A DNA stretch of 64,000 nucleotides, taken from positions 1 to 64,000 of the forward strand of contig NZ_JMLE01000020.1 in assembly GCF_000685965.1 (NCBI RefSeq). Reading direction: 5' to 3'. The translations under genes were made by a program, and so were the position numbers. Positions 49,877 through 58,147 of this stretch are shown here, piece after piece. Numbering within the stretch: the stretch's first letter is position 1; each line of letters starts with the position of its first letter. This DNA is from Arthrobacter sp. UNC362MFTsu5.1 (GTDB taxonomy: Bacteria; Actinomycetota; Actinomycetes; Actinomycetales; Micrococcaceae). The notes under the pieces are model-generated. The model was not told the origin of the DNA. It saw only the letters and a program-made list of their open reading frames with translations, and did no database searches.

Positions 49877-49973
49877 TTCAACAGTTTAAGTGAGGGTGGC
49901 CGGGCCGCCGAAACTGTGACGCCACCTCCCGGTCTCAAGCAGGTCTTGACGGGCTGGATTGAGTCCTGGCGCC

Positions 49974-50432
49974 CTAGTTTGAAGGGACAAAGATCTGCTG
50001 CCCCGGCATGACCCTGCCGCCGTCGAGGTTGTTCAGCTGGACAATGTCGGCCACGACGTCCCGCGGGTCACGTTCGGGCGCCACGGACCCGGCGATCTCC
50101 CAGAGGGACTGCCCCGGCTGAACCGTCACCGACACGGTGGGAGTCAAGGACAGCTCGGTTGCGGAATCCGCGGCCTTCGCCGGCGAGTTCAGGAAGCCGG
50201 CCAGCGAGATCAGGAGCACGGACAGCAGGATCAGTGGAATCCCGACCAGGACAATGCGCCCGCGGCGGGTCAGTCGGAGGGGCGGCTGCGAGGACCTGGT
50301 CTTCGCCGCCTTAACGACCGGGCGTTCCTCCCAGTTGAAGCCCAGCATGGGAGATTCCGGGCCGTGGTGTCCCAAACCCTGCTTGGCCGAACCATCATGA
50401 CGCGAACCGTGAATAGCGCTTGTAACTGACAT
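49974..50432 (-). CDS. LysM-domain membrane protein divergent from lexA (candidate SOS division inhibitor)
   Basis: 152 aa: a basic/disordered N-terminus (about 1-55), one transmembrane helix (about 58-83, IVLVGIPLILLSVLLISLAGFL), then an extracytoplasmic LysM domain (about 100-150: VTVQPGQSLWEIAGSVAP ... GGRVMPGQQIFVP). This is the layout and position of Bacillus YneA, Corynebacterium DivS-like and mycobacterial Rv2719c proteins, which are LexA-controlled and delay division. Strong GGAGGG Shine-Dalgarno. Three LexA-box-like sites lie in the shared 289-bp intergenic region. Function inferred from context. Confidence 0.8.
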   Translation of the reverse strand: MSVTSAIHGSRHDGSAKQGLGHHGPESPMLGFNWEERPVVKAAKTRSSQPPLRLTRRGRIVLVGIPLILLSVLLISLAGFLNSPAKAADSATELSLTPTVSVTVQPGQSLWEIAGSVAPERDPRDVVADIVQLNNLDGGRVMPGQQIFVPSN

Positions 50433-50504
50433 GAACTGAGCCCTCCTGGACCTGACTGTGCTGCCCGCTGTGTTCCTGAAGCCGGCGACCGCCCGTTCCG
50501 GTTT

Positions 50505-50520
50505 TCGAACATAGAACCGA
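50505..50520 (-). promoter_or_regulatory. weak LexA-box-like site proximal to the LysM gene
   Basis: TCGAACATAGAACCGA: one perfect half-site TCGAAC and a poor second half (9 of 12 fixed positions). It lies 73 bp upstream of the LysM start and may assist the two better boxes. Confidence 0.35.
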
Positions 50521-50534
50521 AGGAGCGTTGCGAC

Positions 50535-50550
50535 TAGAACACATATTCGA
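50535..50550. promoter_or_regulatory. LexA box 1 in the lexA/LysM intergenic region
   Basis: TAGAACACATATTCGA matches 10 of 12 fixed positions of TCGAAC-N4-GTTCGA. It sits between the divergent LysM and lexA genes. Confidence 0.6.
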
Positions 50551-50601
50551 ACTTTACTGGTTCTGTTCTAGCACTTATTAACGAACATTGTCGAGACTCA
50601 C

Positions 50602-50617
50602 TAGAACAAATGTTTGA
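50602..50617. promoter_or_regulatory. LexA box 2 in the lexA/LysM intergenic region
   Basis: TAGAACAAATGTTTGA, 10 of 12 fixed positions, 120 bp upstream of lexA and 67 bp from box 1. Suits lexA autoregulation. Confidence 0.65.
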
Positions 50618-50721
50618 AAAACCTGTGGGGCTGGCCTACGTTTGAGCTACAGAACAACCACTTCTGCAGTTGATCAGCAGGGTCTGACATTTCAGGCCGG
50701 AAGTTCCCGGCACCTGCAGCG

Positions 50722-51507
50722 ATGGAGGCCGGGGAGAACGGAAAGGCGTTGGCGAACATGGCAGCACAAGCCACCGGCGGCAGGGCTACGCAGCGGAGCC
50801 AGCAGTCATCAGCGAAGCCGAAGGGCCTCACAGTACGTCAGAAGAAAATTCTGGAAACGATCCAGCGCTCCGTCAACGACAACGGCTACCCGCCGTCAAT
50901 GCGTGAAATCGGCGACACCGTGGGGCTGGCCAGCCTCTCCAGCGTCACCCACCAGCTCTCGCAGCTTGAGAAGCTGGGCTACCTCCGCCGCGACCCCAAG
51001 CGGCCGCGTGCCATGGAAGTCCTGATGCCGTTGACCCTGGACGAGGGTACGGCCAAAATCACCGGCGTGGAGAAGCCTGCCCGGCTGCGTACCGTCGGCG
51101 GCCTGTCTGTTTCCGAACTGGCCACGGCAACGGATACGGCCATGGTCCCCTTGGTCGGGCGGATCGCTGCCGGCGGCCCGATCCTGGCTGACCAGGTCGT
51201 CGAGGACCTGATGCCGCTGCCACGGCAACTGGTGGGCCACGGGGAGCTATTTATGCTGAAGGTGTCCGGCGATTCCATGATCGACGCGGCGATCTGCGAC
51301 GGCGACTGGGTTGTGGTGCGCCGGCAGAGCGACGCCGCCAACGGCGACATTGTTGCCGCCCTCCTCGATGATGAAGCCACAGTCAAGACGTTCCGCCAGC
51401 GGGACGGCCACACCTGGCTGCTGCCCCAGAACACGCAGTACGAACCCATCCTGGGCGATCACGCCACCATCATGGGCAAGGTCGTTTCGGTCCTTCGCTC
51501 GCTGTAG
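50722..51507 (+). CDS. lexA: LexA repressor
   Basis: SOS master repressor. N-terminal winged HTH (KKILETIQRSVNDNGYPPSM, SSVTHQLSQLEKLGYL), then the S24 self-cleaving domain: Ala-Gly cleavage bond in GRIAAGGPI, catalytic Ser in KVSGDSMIDA and Lys in DDEATVKTF. 261 aa from ATG 50722; ATG 50758 (MAAQATGG) is an alternative, since the first 12 residues are not conserved-looking and neither start has a clear Shine-Dalgarno. Convergent with dinG 12 nt away. Confidence 0.96.
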   Translation: MEAGENGKALANMAAQATGGRATQRSQQSSAKPKGLTVRQKKILETIQRSVNDNGYPPSMREIGDTVGLASLSSVTHQLSQLEKLGYLRRDPKRPRAMEVLMPLTLDEGTAKITGVEKPARLRTVGGLSVSELATATDTAMVPLVGRIAAGGPILADQVVEDLMPLPRQLVGHGELFMLKVSGDSMIDAAICDGDWVVVRRQSDAANGDIVAALLDDEATVKTFRQRDGHTWLLPQNTQYEPILGDHATIMGKVVSVLRSL

Positions 51508-51519
51508 CAGCGCACTCCT

Positions 51520-53592
51520 TCAGGCGGAAGCGGCCTCTGCCGGAGCCTGTGCAAGCCGGCTCAGCGCCGCAACCGCGATGGCCGGATCAGTGGTGGGCCA
51601 GAACGGTGGCAGGGCAGCCCGCAGGAAGCCCCCGTAACGCTCCGTGGACAGCCTGGAGTCCAGGACGGCCACAACACCTTTGTCGCCCGTGGAGCGGATC
51701 AGCCGGCCTGCTCCCTGGGCCAGCCGGATCGCGGCGTGGGTGGCCGATACCGACATGAAGCCGTTGCCGCCCGCCTGGGCCACGGCCCGGGAGCGTGCCG
51801 TCATGAGCGGGTCATCCGGCCGCGGGAACGGAATCCGGTCGATGACCACCAGCCGGCATGACCCGCCGGGGACGTCAACACCCTGCCACAGGGACATGGT
51901 GCCGAAAAGGCAGGTGTCCGGTTCGTCGGCGAACTGCCGCACGAGTGCGGTCATGGTCGATTCGCCCTGGCACAGGATGCTGACATCCAGCCGCGGGCGC
52001 ATGGCTTCTGCCGCTTCTTCGGCGGCCCGCCGCGACGAAAAGAGGCACAGTGCCCCGCCGCCCGAGGCCCGGATAAGTTTCTCCAGCTCATCCAGCGCTT
52101 CAGGGGATGTCCCCCGGCCGGGCTTCGGCAGATGGCTGGCCACGTAGAGGATTCCCTGCTTGGGATAGTCAAAAGGGGACCCGACGTCCACTCCGGTCCA
52201 GCTGGGTGCGCCCTGTCCCACGAGCCCGAGCCCGCCGGCGGCGGGTTCGAAGGCCGATCCTATGGCGAGGGTGGCCGAGGTCAGGATCACTGTATGGCCC
52301 GCAAAGAGCCCGTCACGGAGCTTTCCAGCCACACTCAGCGGTGCAATGTTGATCAGGGCCGGCGCCGCATCGTCCGGCTGGGAGTAGCCCTGCTGCGGGT
52401 CAAAGGTGCTGTTTCGCGAAAACCAGACCACTTCGCGGTTTTCCCGCGCGGCAATCAGGCGTTCGCAGAGCTCAAGGATGACCATCAGGCGCGACCGGGC
52501 GAGCTGGCGTCCGCCGTCGGCCGTGTTGGCGCTGTCCCCCTTGGAGTCGGACAGGGCGGCGCGGCAGGCTTCCCGCAACTGGTCCACGCAGTCGAGTTGT
52601 TCATCGTTGAGGCCGTTGGGCAGCAGGCCGCTGGGGACTCCGGCGATGGCCAGCTCAAGGTTGGCGGCAGCGTTGTTGAGCGCATCCACCGTGATCCCGG
52701 TGTTCTTGCGGGCGCCGGAGGCGGCGGCGTGGACCATGGCCACAGACAACTGGCCGGAGACTGCCCCCGTCACCCGGTCCTGGAGCTCGTGCGCCTCGTC
52801 CACCACCACGACGTCGTACTCCGGCAGCACGGCCAGGCCCTCGAAGGCGCTGACGGCCAGCATGGCATGGTTGGTGACCACAACGTCGGCCTCGGCTGCG
52901 TCATGCCGGGCAAGTTCGCTGAAGCACTCGGCAGCCATGGGACATTTCTGCGCTCCCAGGCATTCCATCGACGTGACGGACACCTGCCGCCATGCACGGT
53001 CCGTCACACCGGGCATCAGTTCGTCCCGGTCCCCCGTGGCGGTCTTCTCCGCCCATTCGCGGAGCCTGACTACTTCCTTGCCCAGCTGCGATGCCGGACC
53101 GCCCAAGGAGGCGGCGAAGTGCGGGACGCTGGTGTCCTCCCCCAGTGAGAAGAGCTGACCCTCCGACGGCTCTTCGGAGGGGAACCCGCCGTCGAGCTTA
53201 TGCCGGCAGACGTAATTGGCCCTGCCCTTGACGAGGGCTACCTTGACGGGGCGCTCCAGGGCGGGGGTGATGGTTTCCAGCAGCCGCGGAAGGTCCCTGC
53301 CCACGATCTGGGTCTGCAGGGCCAGGGTGGCGGTGGACACCAGGGTGGGTTTGTCGCTGACCTGTGAATGGGCGATCAGCGGAATCAGGTACGCGAGTGA
53401 CTTTCCGGTGCCGGTTCCGGCTTGGACCAGCAGGTGGTCGCCGCTGTCGATAGCGCGGGCCACCTGCCGGGCCATCTCGTGCTGGCCGTCGCGGCTCTGT
53501 CCGCCCATGCCGGACACCGCCCGGTCGAGCAGTTCGATGACGAACTGCTCGCCGGCGGAGCCGCTGGTTTCTCCGGCCCCGGGATCAGACAT
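51520..53592 (-). CDS. dinG: DinG-family ATP-dependent helicase
   Basis: XPD-like 5'-3' superfamily 2 helicase of 690 aa. Walker A QAGTGTGKSLAYLIP, DEAH box VVVVDEAHELQD, and four Fe-S cysteines between them (NYVCRHK, then MECLGAQKCPMAAECF) show that the iron-sulfur domain is intact. The C-terminal helicase motif GAGRLIRSTGDKG is present. ATG 53592 overlaps the hflX stop by 8 nt; the upstream-extended frame is inside hflX. Its location opposite lexA hints at repair but no LexA box adjoins it. Confidence 0.92.
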   Translation of the reverse strand: MSDPGAGETSGSAGEQFVIELLDRAVSGMGGQSRDGQHEMARQVARAIDSGDHLLVQAGTGTGKSLAYLIPLIAHSQVSDKPTLVSTATLALQTQIVGRDLPRLLETITPALERPVKVALVKGRANYVCRHKLDGGFPSEEPSEGQLFSLGEDTSVPHFAASLGGPASQLGKEVVRLREWAEKTATGDRDELMPGVTDRAWRQVSVTSMECLGAQKCPMAAECFSELARHDAAEADVVVTNHAMLAVSAFEGLAVLPEYDVVVVDEAHELQDRVTGAVSGQLSVAMVHAAASGARKNTGITVDALNNAAANLELAIAGVPSGLLPNGLNDEQLDCVDQLREACRAALSDSKGDSANTADGGRQLARSRLMVILELCERLIAARENREVVWFSRNSTFDPQQGYSQPDDAAPALINIAPLSVAGKLRDGLFAGHTVILTSATLAIGSAFEPAAGGLGLVGQGAPSWTGVDVGSPFDYPKQGILYVASHLPKPGRGTSPEALDELEKLIRASGGGALCLFSSRRAAEEAAEAMRPRLDVSILCQGESTMTALVRQFADEPDTCLFGTMSLWQGVDVPGGSCRLVVIDRIPFPRPDDPLMTARSRAVAQAGGNGFMSVSATHAAIRLAQGAGRLIRSTGDKGVVAVLDSRLSTERYGGFLRAALPPFWPTTDPAIAVAALSRLAQAPAEAASA

Positions 53593-55243
53593 TGCTGATG
53601 AAGGATTCCAATTCAGCGGCGAGCCCTTCGCGCACCATGACCAGGGCGCGGGTGCCCTGCTCTTCATGGTCCAGTCGAAGGATTTCGGCGTCCGTTTCGT
53701 GGAGCTTGCTGATCAGGTCACCGCGGTTGTACGGGATCAGCAGTTCCATCTTGACGCTGGGCCGCGGAATGGATTCGCTGATCGCCTTCAAGAGCTCAGC
53801 GATGCCCTGCCCGGTGCGCGCGGACACCACCACGTGGCGGGGTTCGCGCTGCTTCAGCCGTTCCACCACGAACGGGTCCGCGGCGTCGGCCTTGTTCAGC
53901 ACGATGATCTCGGGCACTTTACGGGCGTCCACTTCGCTGAACACTGCCCGGACCGCCGCGATCTGGCCCTCCGGATCGGGATGCGAGACGTCCACCACGT
54001 GCAGGATGAGGTCCGAATCCGCCACTTCCTCCAGGGTGGAACGGAAGGCCTCCACCAGCTGGGTGGGAAGGGACCGCACGAAGCCCACGGTATCGGCCAG
54101 GGTGTAGCCCAGGCCGTCCGCTGTTTCCGCCTTGCGGACGGTGGGATCCAGCGTGGCGAACAGGGCGTTCTCCACCAGGACGCCGGCGTCGGTCAGCCGG
54201 TTCAAGAGCGAGGACTTTCCGGCGTTTGTGTACCCTGCGATGGCTACGGACGGCACGGAATTACGACGGCGGTTGGCCCGCTTGGTCTCCCGCGCCGGCT
54301 TCATCGCGGCGATTTCACGCCGCAGCTTGGCCATCCTGGTGCGGATCCGGCGCCGGTCCAGTTCGATTTTGGTTTCACCGGGACCGCGGGAACCCATGCC
54401 GGCGCCTGCGCCGCCCACCTGGCCGCCGGCCTGGCGGGACATGGATTCGCCCCAGCCGCGCAGGCGCGGGAGCAGGTATTCAAGCTGCGCCAGCTCCACC
54501 TGGGCCTTGCCTTCACGGCTCTTGGCGTGCTGGGCGAAGATGTCCAGGATCAGGGCGGTGCGGTCGATGACCTTGACCTTCACAATGTCCTCGAGTCCAC
54601 GCCGCTGTGACGGTGCCAGCTCGGCATCCACCACCACGGTGTCCGCACCGGTGGACATCACAATGTCCTTGAGCTCCTGGGCCTTGCCGGAGCCGAGGAA
54701 CGTGCCGGGATCGGGCTTGGCACGGCGCTGGACAATGCCGTCCAGAACCTCCGAGCCGGCAGTTTCCGCCAGGGCGGCAAGCTCGCGGAGGGAATTTTCG
54801 GCGTCGGCGAGGGTGCCTTCTGTCCACAGGCCGGCCAGCACCACGCGTTCGAGGCGCAGCTGCCGGTATTCAACTTCGGTGACGTCTTCGAGTTCGGTGG
54901 AAAGGCCGGCCGTGCGGCGCAGGGCCCGGCGTTCCTCAAGGTCCTGCTGGTCCCCGTCGAAGATGCTGTGTTCGCTGTCCTGGCGGGAAATCGCCTGGGC
55001 CGATCCCAAAACTCCGCGCGAACTTTCCGGGGCGGAGTGGGCGGCACGGGCCGGGACATCCTTGGACAGAATCCGGTCGATGACGGCCTGGATTTCCTCA
55101 GGACTCATGTCCTGGGAGGCTGCATCTGATCCGGTGTTGGGCTGGTTGGTCATGTTCTCCTTTGAAGATTCGACACCTTCAGAATAATGCTGATTGTTTG
55201 TCTGCGGGGCGGTATTCGCGCTGGGCTGACGACTATTGGTCAT
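53585..55243 (-). CDS. hflX: GTPase HflX
   Basis: Ribosome-splitting/rescue GTPase. N-terminal HflX domain (VLAGLWTEGTLADAENSLRE ... DPGTFLGSGKAQEL), a coiled-coil Gly-rich linker (SRGPGETKIELDRRRIR), then the G domain: G1 AGYTNAGKSSLLNRL, G3 LADTVGF, G4 VLNKADA. 552 aa from ATG 55243, which has AGGAG 5 nt upstream; ATG 55153 (also MTN...) has AAAGGAG only 3 nt upstream. The first about 60 residues are polar and disordered. Coupled to dinG. Confidence 0.94.
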   Translation of the reverse strand: MTNSRQPSANTAPQTNNQHYSEGVESSKENMTNQPNTGSDAASQDMSPEEIQAVIDRILSKDVPARAAHSAPESSRGVLGSAQAISRQDSEHSIFDGDQQDLEERRALRRTAGLSTELEDVTEVEYRQLRLERVVLAGLWTEGTLADAENSLRELAALAETAGSEVLDGIVQRRAKPDPGTFLGSGKAQELKDIVMSTGADTVVVDAELAPSQRRGLEDIVKVKVIDRTALILDIFAQHAKSREGKAQVELAQLEYLLPRLRGWGESMSRQAGGQVGGAGAGMGSRGPGETKIELDRRRIRTRMAKLRREIAAMKPARETKRANRRRNSVPSVAIAGYTNAGKSSLLNRLTDAGVLVENALFATLDPTVRKAETADGLGYTLADTVGFVRSLPTQLVEAFRSTLEEVADSDLILHVVDVSHPDPEGQIAAVRAVFSEVDARKVPEIIVLNKADAADPFVVERLKQREPRHVVVSARTGQGIAELLKAISESIPRPSVKMELLIPYNRGDLISKLHETDAEILRLDHEEQGTRALVMVREGLAAELESFISNV

Positions 55244-55600
55244 TCGGGCTCCTGGAGTGCCGGCGGCTGCGGCGCAGCGGGCGGCGGTACGGACGGTATG
55301 CGGGGCGACGACGTGCGGGGCAGGCGGCGTTGCGGTGGGTGCGCGTTTTCGGATGGGCGCATGGTCAGACGATCAGCATTGCTGGACTCCAAGTAGTACG
55401 GGCGGGACGTTCTGCCGGACAATCACGGCGTGACGGCGCACTGAGCGGAAGGTTAATACCTGCGTCGCTGCGGGACGGGCGGTGCCCGTGCCGGCTACTC
55501 AAAGATCAAGAACATGGATTAAACATTAGCAGACGGGTTTCCGTGCCCCGTTCCAGTCCTCGTTTCCCATCGGCGCGCCGGGCAACTAATCTGGCGAGTT
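55244..55600. other. 357-bp divergent intergenic region hflX / rsmC-like gene
   Basis: No supported gene. It contains a small perfect hairpin ACGGGC-GGT-GCCCGT (55475-55489) and, for the + strand gene, TAATCT (55587-55592) 8 nt before ATG 55601. A 60-codon Pro/Arg-rich open frame on the minus strand that ends in the hflX ATGA looks non-coding. Confidence 0.5.
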
Positions 55601-56215
55601 ATGGAGTCTGCACACTATTTCAGCGCCCAGCCTGCCGGGCCGTTCACCCGCAAACCGCTAACCGTGGAACTCGCCGGTGAAACCCGCAGGCTGCAGACGT
55701 CCAGCGGCATCTTCAGCCCCGACGGCATCGACAAGGGAACTGCCGTACTACTGGCCGACGTGCCGTCCCCGTCACCCCAGGGCAACCTGCTGGACATCGG
55801 CTGCGGCTGGGGTCCCATCGCGCTGACCATGGCCCTGCGGGCACCCCACGCGCACGTCTACGCCGTGGACGTCAACGAGCGCTGCGTCGCCCTGACCAAC
55901 GAGAACGCCGGCCTGCTGGGACTGGACAACGTCACGGCCAGCCTGCCCGACGCCGTTGATCCCGGCCTCCTGTTCGACACGATCTGGTCCAATCCGCCGA
56001 TCCGGATCGGCAAGGACGAGCTTCACTCCCTGCTGCTGCTGTGGCTGCCCCGGCTGGCTGCAGGCGGATCCGCCTGGCTGGTGGTCCAGAAGAACCTTGG
56101 TTCCGACTCGCTTCAGCGCTGGCTGGCCGCTGAACTGGACAGCAGCTTCACCGTCACCCGCGAGAGCACCTCGAAGTCCTTCAGGATCATCCGGGTCAGG
56201 AAAGCGTCCCGCTAG
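55601..56215 (+). CDS. RsmC-like class I SAM-dependent methyltransferase
   Basis: 204-aa MTS-domain methyltransferase like the C-terminal half of RsmC/RlmG (rRNA guanine-N2 methylases): SAM loop LLDIGCGWGPIALTMA, acidic strand VYAVDVNERC, and the catalytic NPPI motif in TIWSNPPIRIGK. The N-terminal half of RsmC is absent, as in many Gram-positive homologues. The rRNA target is inferred. ATG 55601, probably leaderless. Its 3' end overlaps dapF convergently by 20 nt. Confidence 0.88.
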   Translation: MESAHYFSAQPAGPFTRKPLTVELAGETRRLQTSSGIFSPDGIDKGTAVLLADVPSPSPQGNLLDIGCGWGPIALTMALRAPHAHVYAVDVNERCVALTNENAGLLGLDNVTASLPDAVDPGLLFDTIWSNPPIRIGKDELHSLLLLWLPRLAAGGSAWLVVQKNLGSDSLQRWLAAELDSSFTVTRESTSKSFRIIRVRKASR

Positions 56216-57140
56216 CCACGATCACTGCGGGACCACTGAGTTCCACATGTTCGTGGCCTTCCGGGCCCGCAAAGAATTTAACGCCGACGACGCCGCCGGG
56301 CACGTTCACGTTCCAGGCATCCGGCGCGCCCTGCCCGGCCCAGTGCCGGATGGCGACGGCTGCTGCGCAGGCGCCGGTGCCGCAGGACTGGGTCTCCCCC
56401 ACGCCGCGTTCGTGGACCCGCATGGTGACTGTGCCGACGCCGTCGTGGACCAGCGGCTCGGACGGGACGACAAACTCGACGTTGGTGCCGTTCGCCGGCT
56501 TCGGATCGACGTGCGGTGCCTTGAAGAGCTGTGTGGCCTCGAGTTCGCTGAGTTCGGCCAGGGCCACCACGGTGTGCGGGTTCCCCATGCTGACGGACAA
56601 CGCAGGGCGCGGCACTTCCAGGCCGTCCGCGGTCACCAGCGAGTCCATGGCACGTGCGGTGGCCTCGCCAGGGAAGATGAATTCCCACGGCCCCATGTCC
56701 ACCGCGTAGCCGTTTTCGGTCCGCACCACCGTCTTGACGCCACCGCGCGTGCCGATGGTCAGGGCATCGCCGGTGCCGAGCCGGACAAGTCCTTCGGCGA
56801 TGAGGAAGTGGACAAACACGCGGACGCCGTTGCCGCACATTTCCGACAGGGATCCGTCACCGTTGCGGTAGTCCATGAACCACTCGGCATCCGGGTGGAC
56901 TGCCTGCAGCTCCCGCCCCTCCGGGAGGAAACGCGAAGGCACGGCCCGGATCAGTCCGTCACCGCCGATGCCGCGGTGGCGGTCACAGAGTTCCGCGACC
57001 TGCTCGGGCGCAATCGGCCAGGTACCTTCGGGGTCGGCAACGAGCACGAAATCGTTGCCGGTGCCATGGCCCTTGGAGAAGGCCAGGCCGCTCAGCCCCT
57101 GGAGTGTGCGGTCAGGGGCGGGTGCAAGGGTTTCGTCCAT
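56196..57140 (-). CDS. dapF: diaminopimelate epimerase
   Basis: Converts LL- to meso-DAP for lysine and peptidoglycan. The two catalytic cysteines are in SEMCGNGVRVF and TQSCGTGACAAAV; the N-terminus has FSKGHGTGNDFVLV. 314 aa. ATG 57140 is 6 nt after TAACCT (57147-57152), so an internal leaderless promoter is possible despite sitting only 32 nt downstream of miaA. Confidence 0.96.
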   Translation of the reverse strand: MDETLAPAPDRTLQGLSGLAFSKGHGTGNDFVLVADPEGTWPIAPEQVAELCDRHRGIGGDGLIRAVPSRFLPEGRELQAVHPDAEWFMDYRNGDGSLSEMCGNGVRVFVHFLIAEGLVRLGTGDALTIGTRGGVKTVVRTENGYAVDMGPWEFIFPGEATARAMDSLVTADGLEVPRPALSVSMGNPHTVVALAELSELEATQLFKAPHVDPKPANGTNVEFVVPSEPLVHDGVGTVTMRVHERGVGETQSCGTGACAAAVAIRHWAGQGAPDAWNVNVPGGVVGVKFFAGPEGHEHVELSGPAVIVASGTLS

Positions 57141-57172
57141 GGATCAAGGTTACCGGTTGACGGGGGGCGTCC

Positions 57173-58144
57173 TTAGCCGCAGAGGGCCGCCGCTTTGGCC
57201 ACGAGGTCCGGGTCCTGCCAGTCCAGCCAGTTGATGCGCGGATCCGCCCTGAACCATGTGAGTTGCCGCCGGGCGAATTTCCGCGTGGCAGTGATGGTGT
57301 CTTCCGTGGCCTGGCCGGCATCCCATTCGCCGTCGAGGACTTTCAGGAACTGGGCATAGCCCAGTGCGCGGGACGCCGTCTTGCCGTTTCGGAGCCCCGC
57401 AGCGTCCAGCCGCTCCACCTCGGCCTGTAGTCCGCCGGCAACCATGGCGTGGACGCGCCGGGCCAGCCTCTCCTTCAGGAGCTCACGGTCCACTTCGAGC
57501 CCGATCTGCACCGCCGGCTGGAAGTACTCCCGGACGGGCATAAAGGAGCTGAAAGGACGCCCTGTCAGTTCGAAGACCTCCAGGGCCCGGACCACCCTGC
57601 GGGCGTCACCCAGGCGACCGGCGGAAACCGGGTCCACCGCTTCCAGCCGGGTGCGCAGCGGGGCCAGGCCGGTGTCCGCCAGCTCTGCTTCCAGGCGGCC
57701 GCGGATAGCCGGATCCGTGCCGGGAAATTCGAGCACGTCGAGGGCGGCCCGGACGTAGAGGCCCGATCCGCCCACCAGGATGGCCCGCTTTCCGCGCCCC
57801 TGGATCTCTGCAATGGCGGCCCTCGCCTCCCGCTGGAAATCCGAAACGCTGGCTTCTTCGGTGACGTCGAGGGTGTCCAGGAGGTGGTGCGGAACTCCCC
57901 TGCGCTCCGCGGCCGTGATCTTGGCAGTGCCGATGTCCATGCCGCGGTAGAACTGCATGGCGTCCGCGTTGATCACTTCGCCGTCGAGGGCCAGTGCCAG
58001 GGCAACGGCGAGGTCGGATTTGCCGGATCCGGTGGGGCCAACCACCGCGATGACGGGAGGACGGGGGTAACCGGTATTGCGGTCAGCCGCCGAGGGCAGG
58101 TCAGCGTTCTCTGCCCCGCGAGCGTCCGCGGAAGGGTTGATCAT
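57173..58144 (-). CDS. miaA: tRNA dimethylallyltransferase
   Basis: Prenylates A37 of UNN-decoding tRNAs (i6A). P-loop AVVGPTGSGKSDLA, INADAMQFYRGMDIGTAK and the tRNA-binding ITATRKFARRQLTWF near the C-terminus. 323 aa with an about 28-residue polar N-terminal extension. It starts 3 nt after the miaB stop; its product is the substrate of MiaB. Confidence 0.95.
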   Translation of the reverse strand: MINPSADARGAENADLPSAADRNTGYPRPPVIAVVGPTGSGKSDLAVALALALDGEVINADAMQFYRGMDIGTAKITAAERRGVPHHLLDTLDVTEEASVSDFQREARAAIAEIQGRGKRAILVGGSGLYVRAALDVLEFPGTDPAIRGRLEAELADTGLAPLRTRLEAVDPVSAGRLGDARRVVRALEVFELTGRPFSSFMPVREYFQPAVQIGLEVDRELLKERLARRVHAMVAGGLQAEVERLDAAGLRNGKTASRALGYAQFLKVLDGEWDAGQATEDTITATRKFARRQLTWFRADPRINWLDWQDPDLVAKAAALCG

Positions 58145-58147
58145 TGC

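Noticed and set aside
55240..55422. 60-codon minus-strand frame ending in the hflX ATGA
   Set aside because: Pro/Arg-rich translation with no family resemblance and no ribosome site; more likely untranslated leader.
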